A stretch of 64,000 bases of DNA from Streptomyces sp. GS7 (GTDB lineage Bacteria; Actinomycetota; Actinomycetes; Streptomycetales; Streptomycetaceae), in contig NZ_CP047146.1 in the NCBI RefSeq assembly GCF_009834125.1, positions 5,697,501-5,761,500 of the forward strand, written 5' to 3'. The notes below the pieces were generated by a model. The model was not told the origin of the DNA, made no database searches, and was given only the letters and a program-made list of their open reading frames with translations. Numbering within the stretch: the first letter of the stretch is position 1; every line of letters begins with the position of its first letter. The position numbers were made by a program, and so were the translations under genes. Of this stretch, positions 44,677 through 52,479 are shown one piece after another.

Positions 44677-45552
44677 ATGGAGATGAATGCCCGATACACC
44701 AGTTTCGTCGCGGTCGGCGACAGCTTCACCGAAGGCATGTCGGACGGGCTCCCCGACGGCTCCTACCGGGGCTGGGCGGATCTGCTCGCGGCCCGGCTCG
44801 CGACGCTCCCCCGGCCTTCGGCCGGGGGGACCTCCACCTCGCTTCGCTCGCCCGGTTTCCGGTACGCCAATCTCGCGGTGCGCGGCAAGCTCATCGGGCA
44901 GATCCTCGACGACCAGTGCGGGCCGGCCGCCTCGATGGGCGCCGACCTGGTGACCCTGGTCGGCGGCCTCAACGACGTGCTGCGGCCCCGGTGCGACGTG
45001 GACCAGGTCTGCGCACACCTCACCACCGCCGCCGACCTGCTGGCGCGCGGCGGCGGCAGACTGGTCCTGATGCGCAGCCCCGGCCGGCGCGGCCCCGTAC
45101 TGGAACGCTTCCGCCCGCGTATGGAGCAGCTCTTCGCCCACCTCGACGAGCTGGCCGCCCGCCACGACGCCCTGGTCGTCGACCTCTACGCGTCGCGGGC
45201 CCTGGCCGACCCGCGGCTGTGGGCCGACGACCGGCTGCACCTCAACGCCGAGGGCCACCGCAGGGTGGCCGAGGCCGTCTGGCAGACGCTCGGCCTGCCA
45301 GCCGAGTCGGACTGGGACGCCCCGCTGCCGACCACCGCGCCGCCCGGCTGGGCCGCCCGCCGCGCCGCCGATCTGCGGTTCGCCCGGGAGCACCTGGTGC
45401 CGTGGATCGGGCGCCGGCTCACCGGGCGCTCCTCGGGGGACGGCCGCACCGGCGCCCAGTTCAGTGCCGACCGGGGCGAAGCCTTCTGGATAACCCCCGC
45501 CGACGGCACGCACCCCGGCCCGGTGACGGGCTGGCGGGAGGCGGGGGCGTAG
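44677..45552 (+). CDS. SGNH/GDSL-family hydrolase with in-frame palindromic insertion
   Basis: The 291-residue esterase-type protein has block I VAVGDSFTEGMSDG (catalytic Ser), block III GGLNDVLRP and block V ADDRLHLNAEGHR (Asp/His). Between blocks I and II the gene carries a 44-bp palindromic, repeat-like stretch (44807-44850) that encodes PRPSAGGTSTSLRS in frame, a probable insertion. TAGGAT 9 nt before ATG 44677 suggests a leaderless transcript. The N-terminus has no signal peptide, so the enzyme should be cytoplasmic. Confidence 0.88.
   Translation: MEMNARYTSFVAVGDSFTEGMSDGLPDGSYRGWADLLAARLATLPRPSAGGTSTSLRSPGFRYANLAVRGKLIGQILDDQCGPAASMGADLVTLVGGLNDVLRPRCDVDQVCAHLTTAADLLARGGGRLVLMRSPGRRGPVLERFRPRMEQLFAHLDELAARHDALVVDLYASRALADPRLWADDRLHLNAEGHRRVAEAVWQTLGLPAESDWDAPLPTTAPPGWAARRAADLRFAREHLVPWIGRRLTGRSSGDGRTGAQFSADRGEAFWITPADGTHPGPVTGWREAGA
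44807..44850. repeat. Palindromic/dispersed repeat inside SGNH gene
   Basis: A 9-bp hairpin CCCCCGGCC-TTC-GGCCGGGGG is followed by CACCTCGCTTCGCTCG, which recurs identically at 19800-19815. The composition matches short dispersed elements common between Streptomyces genes. Here it lies in frame inside a coding region. Confidence 0.6.
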
Positions 45553-45687
45553 CCCGCGACCGCTCCCCCCACCGCTCCCCCGCCGCCCGGCGGTCGACCC
45601 GGGCTGACGGCCGCCCCAGGCGTTACGCTCGTTCTGTCGGAATAGTCACGATAGTTCCCGATACTTCTCGATCATGCGGAGGCGGCC

Positions 45688-45852
45688 ATGAGCGACTACG
45701 GCGAGTACACGACTCCGTCGCAGGCCGAGGGCGAGCGGCTGGAAGAGGACATGGATCCGGGCGAGCGGCGGCAGCGGCAGCACCCGGAGACGATGCGCAC
45801 CCAGCCGTCCCAGGCGGAGGGCGAGCGCCGGGCGGAGGACGACGAGGACTGA
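45688..45852 (+). CDS. 54-residue acidic repeat protein
   Basis: ATG 45688 follows GGAGG and opens a 54-codon frame of strong coding composition. The product is very hydrophilic and contains the octapeptide PSQAEGER twice (about residues 10-17 and 40-47) around an Arg/Gln-rich centre (GERRQRQH), and it ends EDDED. No hydrophobic core is visible, so it is probably disordered. It sits alone just before purB. I recognise no family. Expression is supported only by its ribosome site and codon use. Confidence 0.68.
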   Translation: MSDYGEYTTPSQAEGERLEEDMDPGERRQRQHPETMRTQPSQAEGERRAEDDED

Positions 45853-45957
45853 CGGCGAAGGCCGGGGCGCGCCCGTCGGCACCCGCTGCCGGTTGGAGGA
45901 ACGCACAGGCCGGGGCGGGGCGCTGGCCTGCGCAAACCGCCAGTAGACTCTGGCCAC

Positions 45958-47400
45958 GTGACTGCTGTGTCTGCGAAGCCTCGCATCCCCAATGTCCTGG
46001 CCGGCCGCTACGCCTCCGCGGAGCTGGCCGTGCTGTGGTCCCCCGAGTACAAGGTCAAGCTGGAGCGGAAGCTGTGGCTCGCGGTGCTGCGCGCCCAGAA
46101 GGACCTGGGGGTGGCGGTTCCCGAGCAGGCGCTCGCCGATTACGAGCGGGTCCTGGACACCGTCGACCTGGCCTCGATCGCCGAGCGCGAGAAGGTCACC
46201 CGGCACGACGTCAAGGCGCGTATCGAGGAGTTCAACGCGCTGGCCGGCCACGAGCAGGTCCACAAGGGCATGACTTCCCGCGACCTGACCGAGAACGTCG
46301 AGCAGCTCCAGGTGCGGCTGTCGCTGGAGCTGATGCGGGACCGTACGGTCGCCGTGCTGGCGCGGCTCGGCTCGCTGGCCGCCCAGTACTCCGAGCTGGT
46401 CATGGCGGGCCGCTCGCACAACGTCGCCGCGCAGGCCACCACGCTCGGCAAGCGCTTCGCGACCGCCGCCGACGAACTGCTGGTCGGCTACGCGCGGCTG
46501 GAGGAGCTGCTCTCCCGCTACCCGCTGCGCGGCATCAAGGGCCCGGTCGGCACCGCCCAGGACATGCTCGACCTGCTCGGCGGCGACGCCGGCAAGCTCG
46601 CCGACCTGGAGCAGCGGATCGCCGCCCACCTCGGCTTCGGCCGGGCGTTCACCTCCGTCGGCCAGGTCTACCCGCGGTCGCTGGACTACGAGGTGGTGAC
46701 CACGCTGGTGCAGCTGGCCGCCGCCCCGTCCTCGCTGGCCAAGACGATCCGGCTGATGGCCGGGCACGAGCTGGTGACCGAGGGCTTCAAGCCCGGCCAG
46801 GTCGGCTCCTCGGCGATGCCGCACAAGATGAACACCCGCTCCTGCGAGCGCGTCAACGGCCTGATGGTCATCCTGCGCGGCTACGCCTCGATGGCCGGCG
46901 AGCTCTCCGGCGACCAGTGGAACGAGGGCGATGTGTCCTGCTCCGTGGTCCGCCGGGTCGCGCTCCCCGACTCCTTCTTCGCGCTGGACGGTCTGCTGGA
47001 GACCTTCCTGACCGTGCTCGACGAGTTCGGCGCCTTCCCCGCCGTCGTCGCCCGCGAACTGGACCGCTACCTCCCCTTCCTCGCCACGACCAAGGTGCTG
47101 ATGGGTGCCGTACGCGCCGGTGTCGGCCGCGAGGAGGCGCACGAGGCGATCAAGGAGAACGCGGTCGCCTCGGCGCTGGCCATGCGCGAGCGGGGCGCGG
47201 AGCGCAACGAGCTGCTGGACAAGCTGGCGGCGGACTCCCGCATCCCGCTGGACAAGGCGGAGTTGGACGCGCTGATGGCGGACAAGCTGTCCTTCACCGG
47301 CGCGGCCGGCGACCAGGTGGCGGCCGTCGTCGCCCGGATCGGGGAGATCGCCAAGCAGCACCCCGAGGCCGCCGCCTACGCCCCGGGCGCGATCCTCTGA
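45958..47400 (+). CDS. purB: Adenylosuccinate lyase
   Basis: The 480-residue fumarase-fold enzyme acts twice in purine synthesis, on SAICAR and on adenylosuccinate. The signature GSSAMPHKMNTRSCE is present, as are TSRDLTENVEQLQVR and the AGRSHNVAAQ block with catalytic His. GTG 45958 has no ribosome site. TAGACT ends 8 nt before it, which suggests a leaderless transcript. The mug-like gene follows closely. Confidence 0.95.
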   Translation: MTAVSAKPRIPNVLAGRYASAELAVLWSPEYKVKLERKLWLAVLRAQKDLGVAVPEQALADYERVLDTVDLASIAEREKVTRHDVKARIEEFNALAGHEQVHKGMTSRDLTENVEQLQVRLSLELMRDRTVAVLARLGSLAAQYSELVMAGRSHNVAAQATTLGKRFATAADELLVGYARLEELLSRYPLRGIKGPVGTAQDMLDLLGGDAGKLADLEQRIAAHLGFGRAFTSVGQVYPRSLDYEVVTTLVQLAAAPSSLAKTIRLMAGHELVTEGFKPGQVGSSAMPHKMNTRSCERVNGLMVILRGYASMAGELSGDQWNEGDVSCSVVRRVALPDSFFALDGLLETFLTVLDEFGAFPAVVARELDRYLPFLATTKVLMGAVRAGVGREEAHEAIKENAVASALAMRERGAERNELLDKLAADSRIPLDKAELDALMADKLSFTGAAGDQVAAVVARIGEIAKQHPEAAAYAPGAIL

Positions 47401-47414
47401 CCCGGGCCGCAGCC

Positions 47415-47963
47415 GTGCGCTTCACCCCCGAAGAACTGGAGGCCGCTCGCGACCGCCTCGTCCCGGACGTGGCCGCGAGCGGTCTGCGGGTGCTCTTCTG
47501 CGGTATCAACCCCGGCCTGATGACGGCGGCCACCGGCCACCACTTCGCCCGGCCCGGCAACCGCTTCTGGCCCGTCCTGCACGCCGCCGGCTTCACACCC
47601 CGGCTGCTGCTCCCCGCCGAGCAGCGGGAACTCCTCGACCACGGCTGCGGCATCACCAATGTGGTGGCGCGGGCGACCGCCAGGGCCGACGAGCTGAGCG
47701 CGGAGGAGTACCGCGAGGGCGGGCGGCTGCTGGCCGAGAAGGTGGACCGGCTGCGCCCGCGGTGGCTCGCCGTCGCCGGCGTCACGGCCTACCGCGCCGC
47801 CTTCGGCGACAAGCACGCCCGGATCGGCCCCCAGGAACGCACCCTCGGCGCCACCCGCATCTGGGCGCTGCCCAACCCCAGCGGCCTGAACGCCCATTGG
47901 ACGGCGGCCACCATGGCGGAGGAATACGGGCGGCTGCGCGCCGCGGCATTCGGCGAGCCCTGA
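47415..47963 (+). CDS. mug: G/U mismatch-specific uracil-DNA glycosylase (Mug family)
   Basis: The 182-residue DNA-repair glycosylase has the active-site block FCGINPGLMTAATGHHFARPGNRFW and the minor-groove loop NPSGLNAHWTA, both family hallmarks. GTG 47415 is 14 nt after the purB stop, so it is probably co-transcribed. It removes uracil or thymine from G mismatches. Gene symbol follows the E. coli family name. Confidence 0.9.
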   Translation: MRFTPEELEAARDRLVPDVAASGLRVLFCGINPGLMTAATGHHFARPGNRFWPVLHAAGFTPRLLLPAEQRELLDHGCGITNVVARATARADELSAEEYREGGRLLAEKVDRLRPRWLAVAGVTAYRAAFGDKHARIGPQERTLGATRIWALPNPSGLNAHWTAATMAEEYGRLRAAAFGEP

Positions 47964-48031
47964 CCCCACGGCCCACCCGGGGCTCCCTCGCGGAATGAAG
48001 CCGGCGCTCCCAACCGGCGGCCCGCGTACGA

Positions 48032-48556
48032 CTACGGTATGCGGGCCCCCGGCGGCGCCGTCCCCTCCCCTATCGCCGCCAGCACCTGGCACGGCTGCTC
48101 CGGTCCGCACCGCCCCGCACCGACCGCCGTCCAGCGGTCCCCGTCCTGCCAGATGTGGATGCGCGGCACCAGTCCGGCGAGCAGCTCCAGCGGCGGCCGT
48201 ACCGGCAGGCCCATCGCCACCCGCTCCAGCGCCTCCGCCAGGTCCGCCACGCCGGGCTCGCCCCACCGTAAGGACAGCACCGCGACCAGCGCCGCCAGTT
48301 CGGCCGCGCACGCCTCGCGCAGCTCCTCCGCCTCCGCCGGATCCACGTCCCACAGCGGCCCGCTCTCCCACAGCCGCGCCACATGGAATCCCGGTCCGCT
48401 CTCGCCTGCCGCGGTCCGCTCCCGCCGCTCGGGGAACGCCCGGGCCCGTAACGCGTCGAGCACGCGGAGCGCCGTCGGCGGTACATCGGGGGGCTGGGGC
48501 TCTTCGGGTACGCCGGGTCGGGTGGTCCGGGGCGTCCCCGGCATCTCGGGTGTCAT
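48032..48556 (-). CDS. Hypothetical protein with TTA codon
   Basis: The 174-residue protein has good third-position GC across its length. An N-terminal Pro-rich segment (TPEMPGTPRTTRPGVPEEPQ) precedes a mostly helical part (ALRVLDALRARAF, ELREACAAELAALVAVLSL) and a C-terminal beta-like tail (RIHIWQDGDRWTAVGAGRCG). Codon 36 is TTA (48449-48451), suggesting bldA dependence. ATG 48556. I recognise no family. Confidence 0.65.
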   Translation of the reverse strand: MTPEMPGTPRTTRPGVPEEPQPPDVPPTALRVLDALRARAFPERRERTAAGESGPGFHVARLWESGPLWDVDPAEAEELREACAAELAALVAVLSLRWGEPGVADLAEALERVAMGLPVRPPLELLAGLVPRIHIWQDGDRWTAVGAGRCGPEQPCQVLAAIGEGTAPPGARIP

Positions 48557-48715
48557 GACGTCAGTAAACCGCGGGGGTCTGACAATTGGCCGTCCGCGCG
48601 GTCCGCACCGCCGCGGCGGACCGCTCCCCGGGCCACCCCGGCGGCCGGACGGGGCTCGCCGCATACCCGCTGACCGGCTACGATCCGCCAGACAGGCGAG
48701 GCGAGGAGACGGACG

Positions 48716-49873
48716 TTGGGTCGGCTCACCGGCGGGGACCCCTCCCTGCTGCGACGGATCAACTCCGCGGTGGTGCTGCACGCACTGCGGGCCGCGGACT
48801 CCCCCACGCTCACCGATCTCGTCCAGGTGACCGGTCTGTCCCGGCCGACGGTCGAGGGCGTGATCGAGGGGCTCGTCGAGACCGGGCTGGTGGCCGAGGC
48901 GGCGGCCGAGGAGAGCGAGACCCGGCGCCAGGGGCGGCCGGCCCGCCGCTTCCGGTTCCGTACCGAGGCCGGGCATCTGCTGGGCATCGAGATCGGGTCC
49001 CATCGGGTCGCGGCGCTGCTGTCCGATCTGAGCGGACAGGTGCTGGACTCCGCGCAGCGCCCGGTGGCGGAGACCGCGCCGGCGGACGAGCGGCTGGAGC
49101 GGGTACGGGCCGTGGTGGCCGATCTGCTGCGCCGGACGGGCGTGGCACGCAGTTCGCTGCGGGCGGTCGGGGTGGCCGGACCGGGAATCGTGGAGGCGGA
49201 CGGCACCGTGCGGCTCTGCACCGCGCTGCCCGGCTGGACGGGGCTCCCGCTGGGCGAGCGGCTGCGGCGGTCGTTCCGCTGCCCGGTGCTGGTGGAGAAC
49301 GACGCCAACGCGGCGGCGGTGGCCGAGCACTGGCAGGGCGCGGCGACCGGTTCGGACGACGTCGTCTTCGTTCTGGCGGGGCTGAGCCCGGGAGCCGGTT
49401 CGCTGATCGGCGGGCGGCTGCACCGCGGCTTCGGCGGAGCGGCCGGGGAGATCGGCGCGCTGCACCTGCTGGGCCGCGAGGCGACGCCGGAGAAGCTGCT
49501 GTCGACGACCGGGGAACCGCTGCACCCGCTGGACGAGGCACAGGTGGCGGCGGTGTTCGCGGCGGCCAGGGACGGCGACGTCCGGGCGCGGGAGGCGGTG
49601 GAGCGGTTCATCCGGCGGCTGGTCCACGACGTGGCCGCGCTGGTGCTGGCACTCGATCCGGAGCTGGTGGTGATCGGCGGCTGGGCCGCCGGGCTGGCGG
49701 GCGTGTTGGAGCCACTGCGCCGGGAGTTGGCGCGCTACTGCCTGCGTCCGCCGGAGGTCGCGCTGTCCCGGCTGGGTGAGGCGGCCATCGCCACCGGGGC
49801 GCTGCGGCTGGCGCTGGACCACGCCGAGGGCGAACTCTTCGCGGTGGAGGGGACGGTGACGGGCCGCCGGTGA
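48716..49873 (+). CDS. ROK-family transcriptional regulator lacking the zinc motif
   Basis: The 385-residue protein has an N-terminal MarR-like winged helix (TLTDLVQVTGLSRPTVEGVIEGLVETGLV) and a ROK domain (GIEIGSHRVAALLSDLSG, VAGPGIVEADG, VENDANAAAVAEH). The usual ROK zinc motif CxCGxxGCxE is absent after GGAAGEIGALHLLG, so it is probably a repressor rather than a sugar kinase. TTG 48716 follows GAGGAG. It converges on the GntR gene. Confidence 0.88.
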   Translation: MGRLTGGDPSLLRRINSAVVLHALRAADSPTLTDLVQVTGLSRPTVEGVIEGLVETGLVAEAAAEESETRRQGRPARRFRFRTEAGHLLGIEIGSHRVAALLSDLSGQVLDSAQRPVAETAPADERLERVRAVVADLLRRTGVARSSLRAVGVAGPGIVEADGTVRLCTALPGWTGLPLGERLRRSFRCPVLVENDANAAAVAEHWQGAATGSDDVVFVLAGLSPGAGSLIGGRLHRGFGGAAGEIGALHLLGREATPEKLLSTTGEPLHPLDEAQVAAVFAAARDGDVRAREAVERFIRRLVHDVAALVLALDPELVVIGGWAAGLAGVLEPLRRELARYCLRPPEVALSRLGEAAIATGALRLALDHAEGELFAVEGTVTGRR

Positions 49874-49892
49874 GGCGCGGGAGCGCACGGGG

Positions 49893-49928
49893 CGGGCCCG
49901 CGCCGGAGGTGCGTCCGGTGCGGGCCCG
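49893..49928. terminator. Terminator hairpin between ROK and GntR genes
   Basis: A 15-bp stem (49893-49907 with 49914-49928) with one G-T pair and loop GGTGCG, placed between convergent genes. Confidence 0.82.
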
Positions 49929-49945
49929 GCGGCGCGGCGGGCCGG

Positions 49946-50692
49946 TCAGCCCGCGAGCAGCGGCTCCGTCTCGCTCTCCCCGAACGTCAGCCGGCAGGTG
50001 TCGGCCCGGTACGTGGAGACCGCGACGGCGGCGGTACGGCCCCCGGAGACATAGCGGGTGGTGACGACGAGGACCGGCGCGCCGGGCAGCCGGTCCAGCA
50101 GCCGGGCGTCCTCGGCGCGGGCCGAGCCGAGCTCGACGGTGCGGTCGTGGCCGTCCAGCTCCAGTGTCTGGAGTTCCGCCAGCACCGCACGGGCACGCGC
50201 CGGTCCCAGGGTCAACTCGGCGCAGCCGGGGAGTACTTCGGAGGGTACGTAGAGCAGCTCGGCGGCGACCGGCCGGCCGACCGAGACGCGGTTGCGGCGG
50301 ACCACGTGGACCGGAGCGCCGGGGGCCGTCTCCAGGAGGCGGGCCACCGCGGCGGGCACCGTGTCGGTCTCGACGGCGTCGACCGGCTGCCAGTCGTCGC
50401 CGGCGGAGCCGGGCCAGGTGTGGCGGGCGGGGTCGACGGCGACGCCGACGCGTGGGGGCGCGACGGTGGTGCCCACGCCGCGGCGGCGCTGCAGTCTGCC
50501 TTCCAGCTCCAGCTGTTCGAGCGCCTGCCGGAGGGTGGCCCGTGCGACACCGAACCGCGCGGCCAGGTCCCGCTCGTTGGGAAGGATCTCGCCGACCGAG
50601 AACTCCGAGTCCAGCGCCTCGCTGAGCACGGTCTTGAGATGCCAGTACTTGGGCTCCGGAGCCGTTTCGAGCTGCGTGTTCCCCACCCCCAT
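49946..50692 (-). CDS. GntR/HutC-family regulator (DasR-like)
   Basis: The 248-residue protein has a GntR winged helix (PKYWHLKTVLSEALD, LPNERDLAARFGVARATLRQALEQLELEGRLQRRRGVGTTV) and a UTRA effector domain (VSVGRPVAAELLYVPSEVLPG, CRLTFGESETEPLLAG). The layout matches HutC-type regulators that sense amino-sugars or other ligands. ATG 50692 is preferred. An open leader to 50836 lacks similarity. A TTGGTC-AA-GACCAA site at 50780-50793 lies in its promoter. Confidence 0.9.
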   Translation of the reverse strand: MGVGNTQLETAPEPKYWHLKTVLSEALDSEFSVGEILPNERDLAARFGVARATLRQALEQLELEGRLQRRRGVGTTVAPPRVGVAVDPARHTWPGSAGDDWQPVDAVETDTVPAAVARLLETAPGAPVHVVRRNRVSVGRPVAAELLYVPSEVLPGCAELTLGPARARAVLAELQTLELDGHDRTVELGSARAEDARLLDRLPGAPVLVVTTRYVSGGRTAAVAVSTYRADTCRLTFGESETEPLLAG

Positions 50693-50779
50693 GGACACGG
50701 GCCCGCAAGCGGGCCGGATTTCGAGCGCTTCTTTATTAAAGGTTGTTGCAGTATCCCGACGATATGACCGCCCCCACCC

Positions 50780-50793
50780 TTGGTCAAGACCAA
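50780..50793. promoter_or_regulatory. DasR-like (dre-type) operator
   Basis: TTGGTC-AA-GACCAA is very close to the DasR element core TGGTC-TA-GACCA. It lies between the divergent GntR and racemase-like genes. The adjacent GntR protein, DasR, or both may bind. Confidence 0.75.
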
Positions 50794-50886
50794 TCCACCA
50801 ACCGTTTCGACGCGGCCACACGGCCTTCACCCGCACCGCCGCCGGGGCGGCGCCGTCACCGAGGCCGAGGCCCTAGGCTCAGGTGC

Positions 50887-51561
50887 ATGCTCACGCTCCT
50901 GCACACCTCGCCCGTCCATGTCCCGGTTTTCGACGCGCTGCGCGACGAGGACGCCCCCGGCCTCCCGCTGCGGCATCTCGTACGGCCCGAACTCCTGGCG
51001 AAGGCGCGGGAGTCGGGGCCCGACGCGGTGGCGGAGGAGGTCGCCGAAGCGGTCGCCGGCGCGGCGGGCGACGGGGCGGCGGCGCTGCTGTGCACCTGCT
51101 CGACGATCGGTGCGGTCGCGGAGGCGGCCGGAGCCGCGCTGGGCCCGCCGGTGCTGCGGGTGGACCGGCCGATGGCCGCGGCGGCGGTCGCCGCCGGCAC
51201 CCGCGTCACGATCCTGGCCACCGTGGAGAGCACGCTCGCGCCCACGGCGGAGCTGATCGCCGCCGAGGCCGACCGGGCCGGGCGCGCGGTGCGGATACGG
51301 GCGGAGTTCGTACCGGGTGCCATGGACCGGTTCGAGGCGGGGGACATGGAGGACTGTCTGGCGGCGGTCGCCGCCGCGGCGCGCCGGGTGCGGGACGCCG
51401 GGGACACCGACGCGATCGTCCTGGCACAGGTGTCGATCGCGGCGGTGGCGGACCGGCTGGCGGCGGACGGGGCGGCCGGCGGCGGGCCCGTGGTGCTGTC
51501 GAGCCCGCGGCCCGGCCTGCGGGCCGCCGCGCGGCTCGCCGGCGGCCCCGCGTACGCGTAG
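50887..51561 (+). CDS. Asp/Glu/hydantoin racemase-superfamily protein
   Basis: The 224-residue protein follows the racemase fold: LTLLHTSPVHVPVFDALRDE at the start, the first catalytic Cys in LLCTCSTIGAVAEAAG and LSSPRPGLRAAARLAGG at the end. In the second half LAQVSIAAVAD stands where a catalytic Cys is usual, so one of the two bases seems missing and the activity may differ. ATG 50887 lies 7 nt after TAGGCT, so the transcript may be leaderless. The dre-like site precedes it. Confidence 0.82.
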   Translation: MLTLLHTSPVHVPVFDALRDEDAPGLPLRHLVRPELLAKARESGPDAVAEEVAEAVAGAAGDGAAALLCTCSTIGAVAEAAGAALGPPVLRVDRPMAAAAVAAGTRVTILATVESTLAPTAELIAAEADRAGRAVRIRAEFVPGAMDRFEAGDMEDCLAAVAAAARRVRDAGDTDAIVLAQVSIAAVADRLAADGAAGGGPVVLSSPRPGLRAAARLAGGPAYA

Positions 51562-51579
51562 GGGCCGTCCCGGGCCCGT

Positions 51580-52479
51580 TCAGGGCGTCAGCGAGGCCAG
51601 CTTGTCCGGGTTGCGGATGAGGTAGATCGTCTGGATCCTGCCGTCCTGGACGCCGAGTTGGAGAACGGTGTCCACCCTGCCGCCGTAGTGGATCAACAGC
51701 GCCAGGCCGCCGTTGAGTTCGCGGAAGGCGAGCCCCGGGGCGGGCGGCAGGCCGCCGGCGACGCCGAGGAGGAACCGTGCGACCTTGTCGGCGGATTCGA
51801 TGATCCGCAGTGGCGCCTTGGCCTTGCCGCCGCTGTCGCCGACCAGCCGCGCGTCCGCCGCGAGCAGGCCCAGCAGACCCGCCAGGTCGTCCCCGGTGGC
51901 GGCGGCCAGGAAGCGCTCGGTCAGCTCGCGCTGCCGGTCCGGGTCGACCTCGAACCGCGGGGTGCCGTCCGCCACGTGCCGCCGGGCCCGGCCGGCCAGT
52001 TGGCGCACCGCCGCCTCGCTGCGCTCCAGGACGGTGGCGATCTCCGCGTACGGGTAGCCGAACGCCTCCCGGAGGACGAACACGGCGCGCTCCAGGGGGG
52101 AGAGCGACTCCATGACGACGAGAACGGCGAACGTGACGGACTCGGCGAAGACGGCACGCTCGGCGGTGTCGGGCGCGGTGCCGCCGGGCACCAGGACGTC
52201 GGTGGCGAGCGGTTCGGGAAGCCAGGGACCCACGTAGGACTCGCGGCGGGAGCGGACCTGCCGGAGGCGGTCGATGGCCAGGCGGGTGGTGATCCGCACG
52301 AGATAGGCGCGCGGTTCGCGCACCGCGGTCCGGTCGGCGTCCGACCAGCGCAGCCAGGCGTCCTGCACCACGTCCTCGGCGTCGGCGACCCGGCCGAGCA
52401 TGCGGTAGGCCACGCCGTGCAGCAACGGGCGGTGGGCTTCGAAGACTTCGGCGGCGTCGGTCGCGGGATCGGTCAGCAC
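51580..52479 (-). CDS. ECF41-type RNA polymerase sigma factor
   Basis: The 299-residue sigma factor has region 2 (HGVAYRMLGRVADAEDVVQDAWLRW) and region 4 (LSPLERAVFVLREAFGYPYAEIATVLERSEAAVRQLAGRAR), plus a SnoaL-like C-terminal extension. The three ECF41 marks are seen: WLPEP (linker), a DSGGK variant of DGGGK and NPDKL near the end. In ECF41 members the extension acts as a built-in regulator. The GTG start overlaps the stop of the EamA gene, so the pair is coupled. Confidence 0.9.
   Translation of the reverse strand: MLTDPATDAAEVFEAHRPLLHGVAYRMLGRVADAEDVVQDAWLRWSDADRTAVREPRAYLVRITTRLAIDRLRQVRSRRESYVGPWLPEPLATDVLVPGGTAPDTAERAVFAESVTFAVLVVMESLSPLERAVFVLREAFGYPYAEIATVLERSEAAVRQLAGRARRHVADGTPRFEVDPDRQRELTERFLAAATGDDLAGLLGLLAADARLVGDSGGKAKAPLRIIESADKVARFLLGVAGGLPPAPGLAFRELNGGLALLIHYGGRVDTVLQLGVQDGRIQTIYLIRNPDKLASLTP

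Noticed and set aside
44010..47963. Single + strand open frame of about 1300 codons
   Set aside because: It joins unrelated frames. The SGNH, small protein, purB and Mug genes lie in other frames, and only its last part is the Mug gene.
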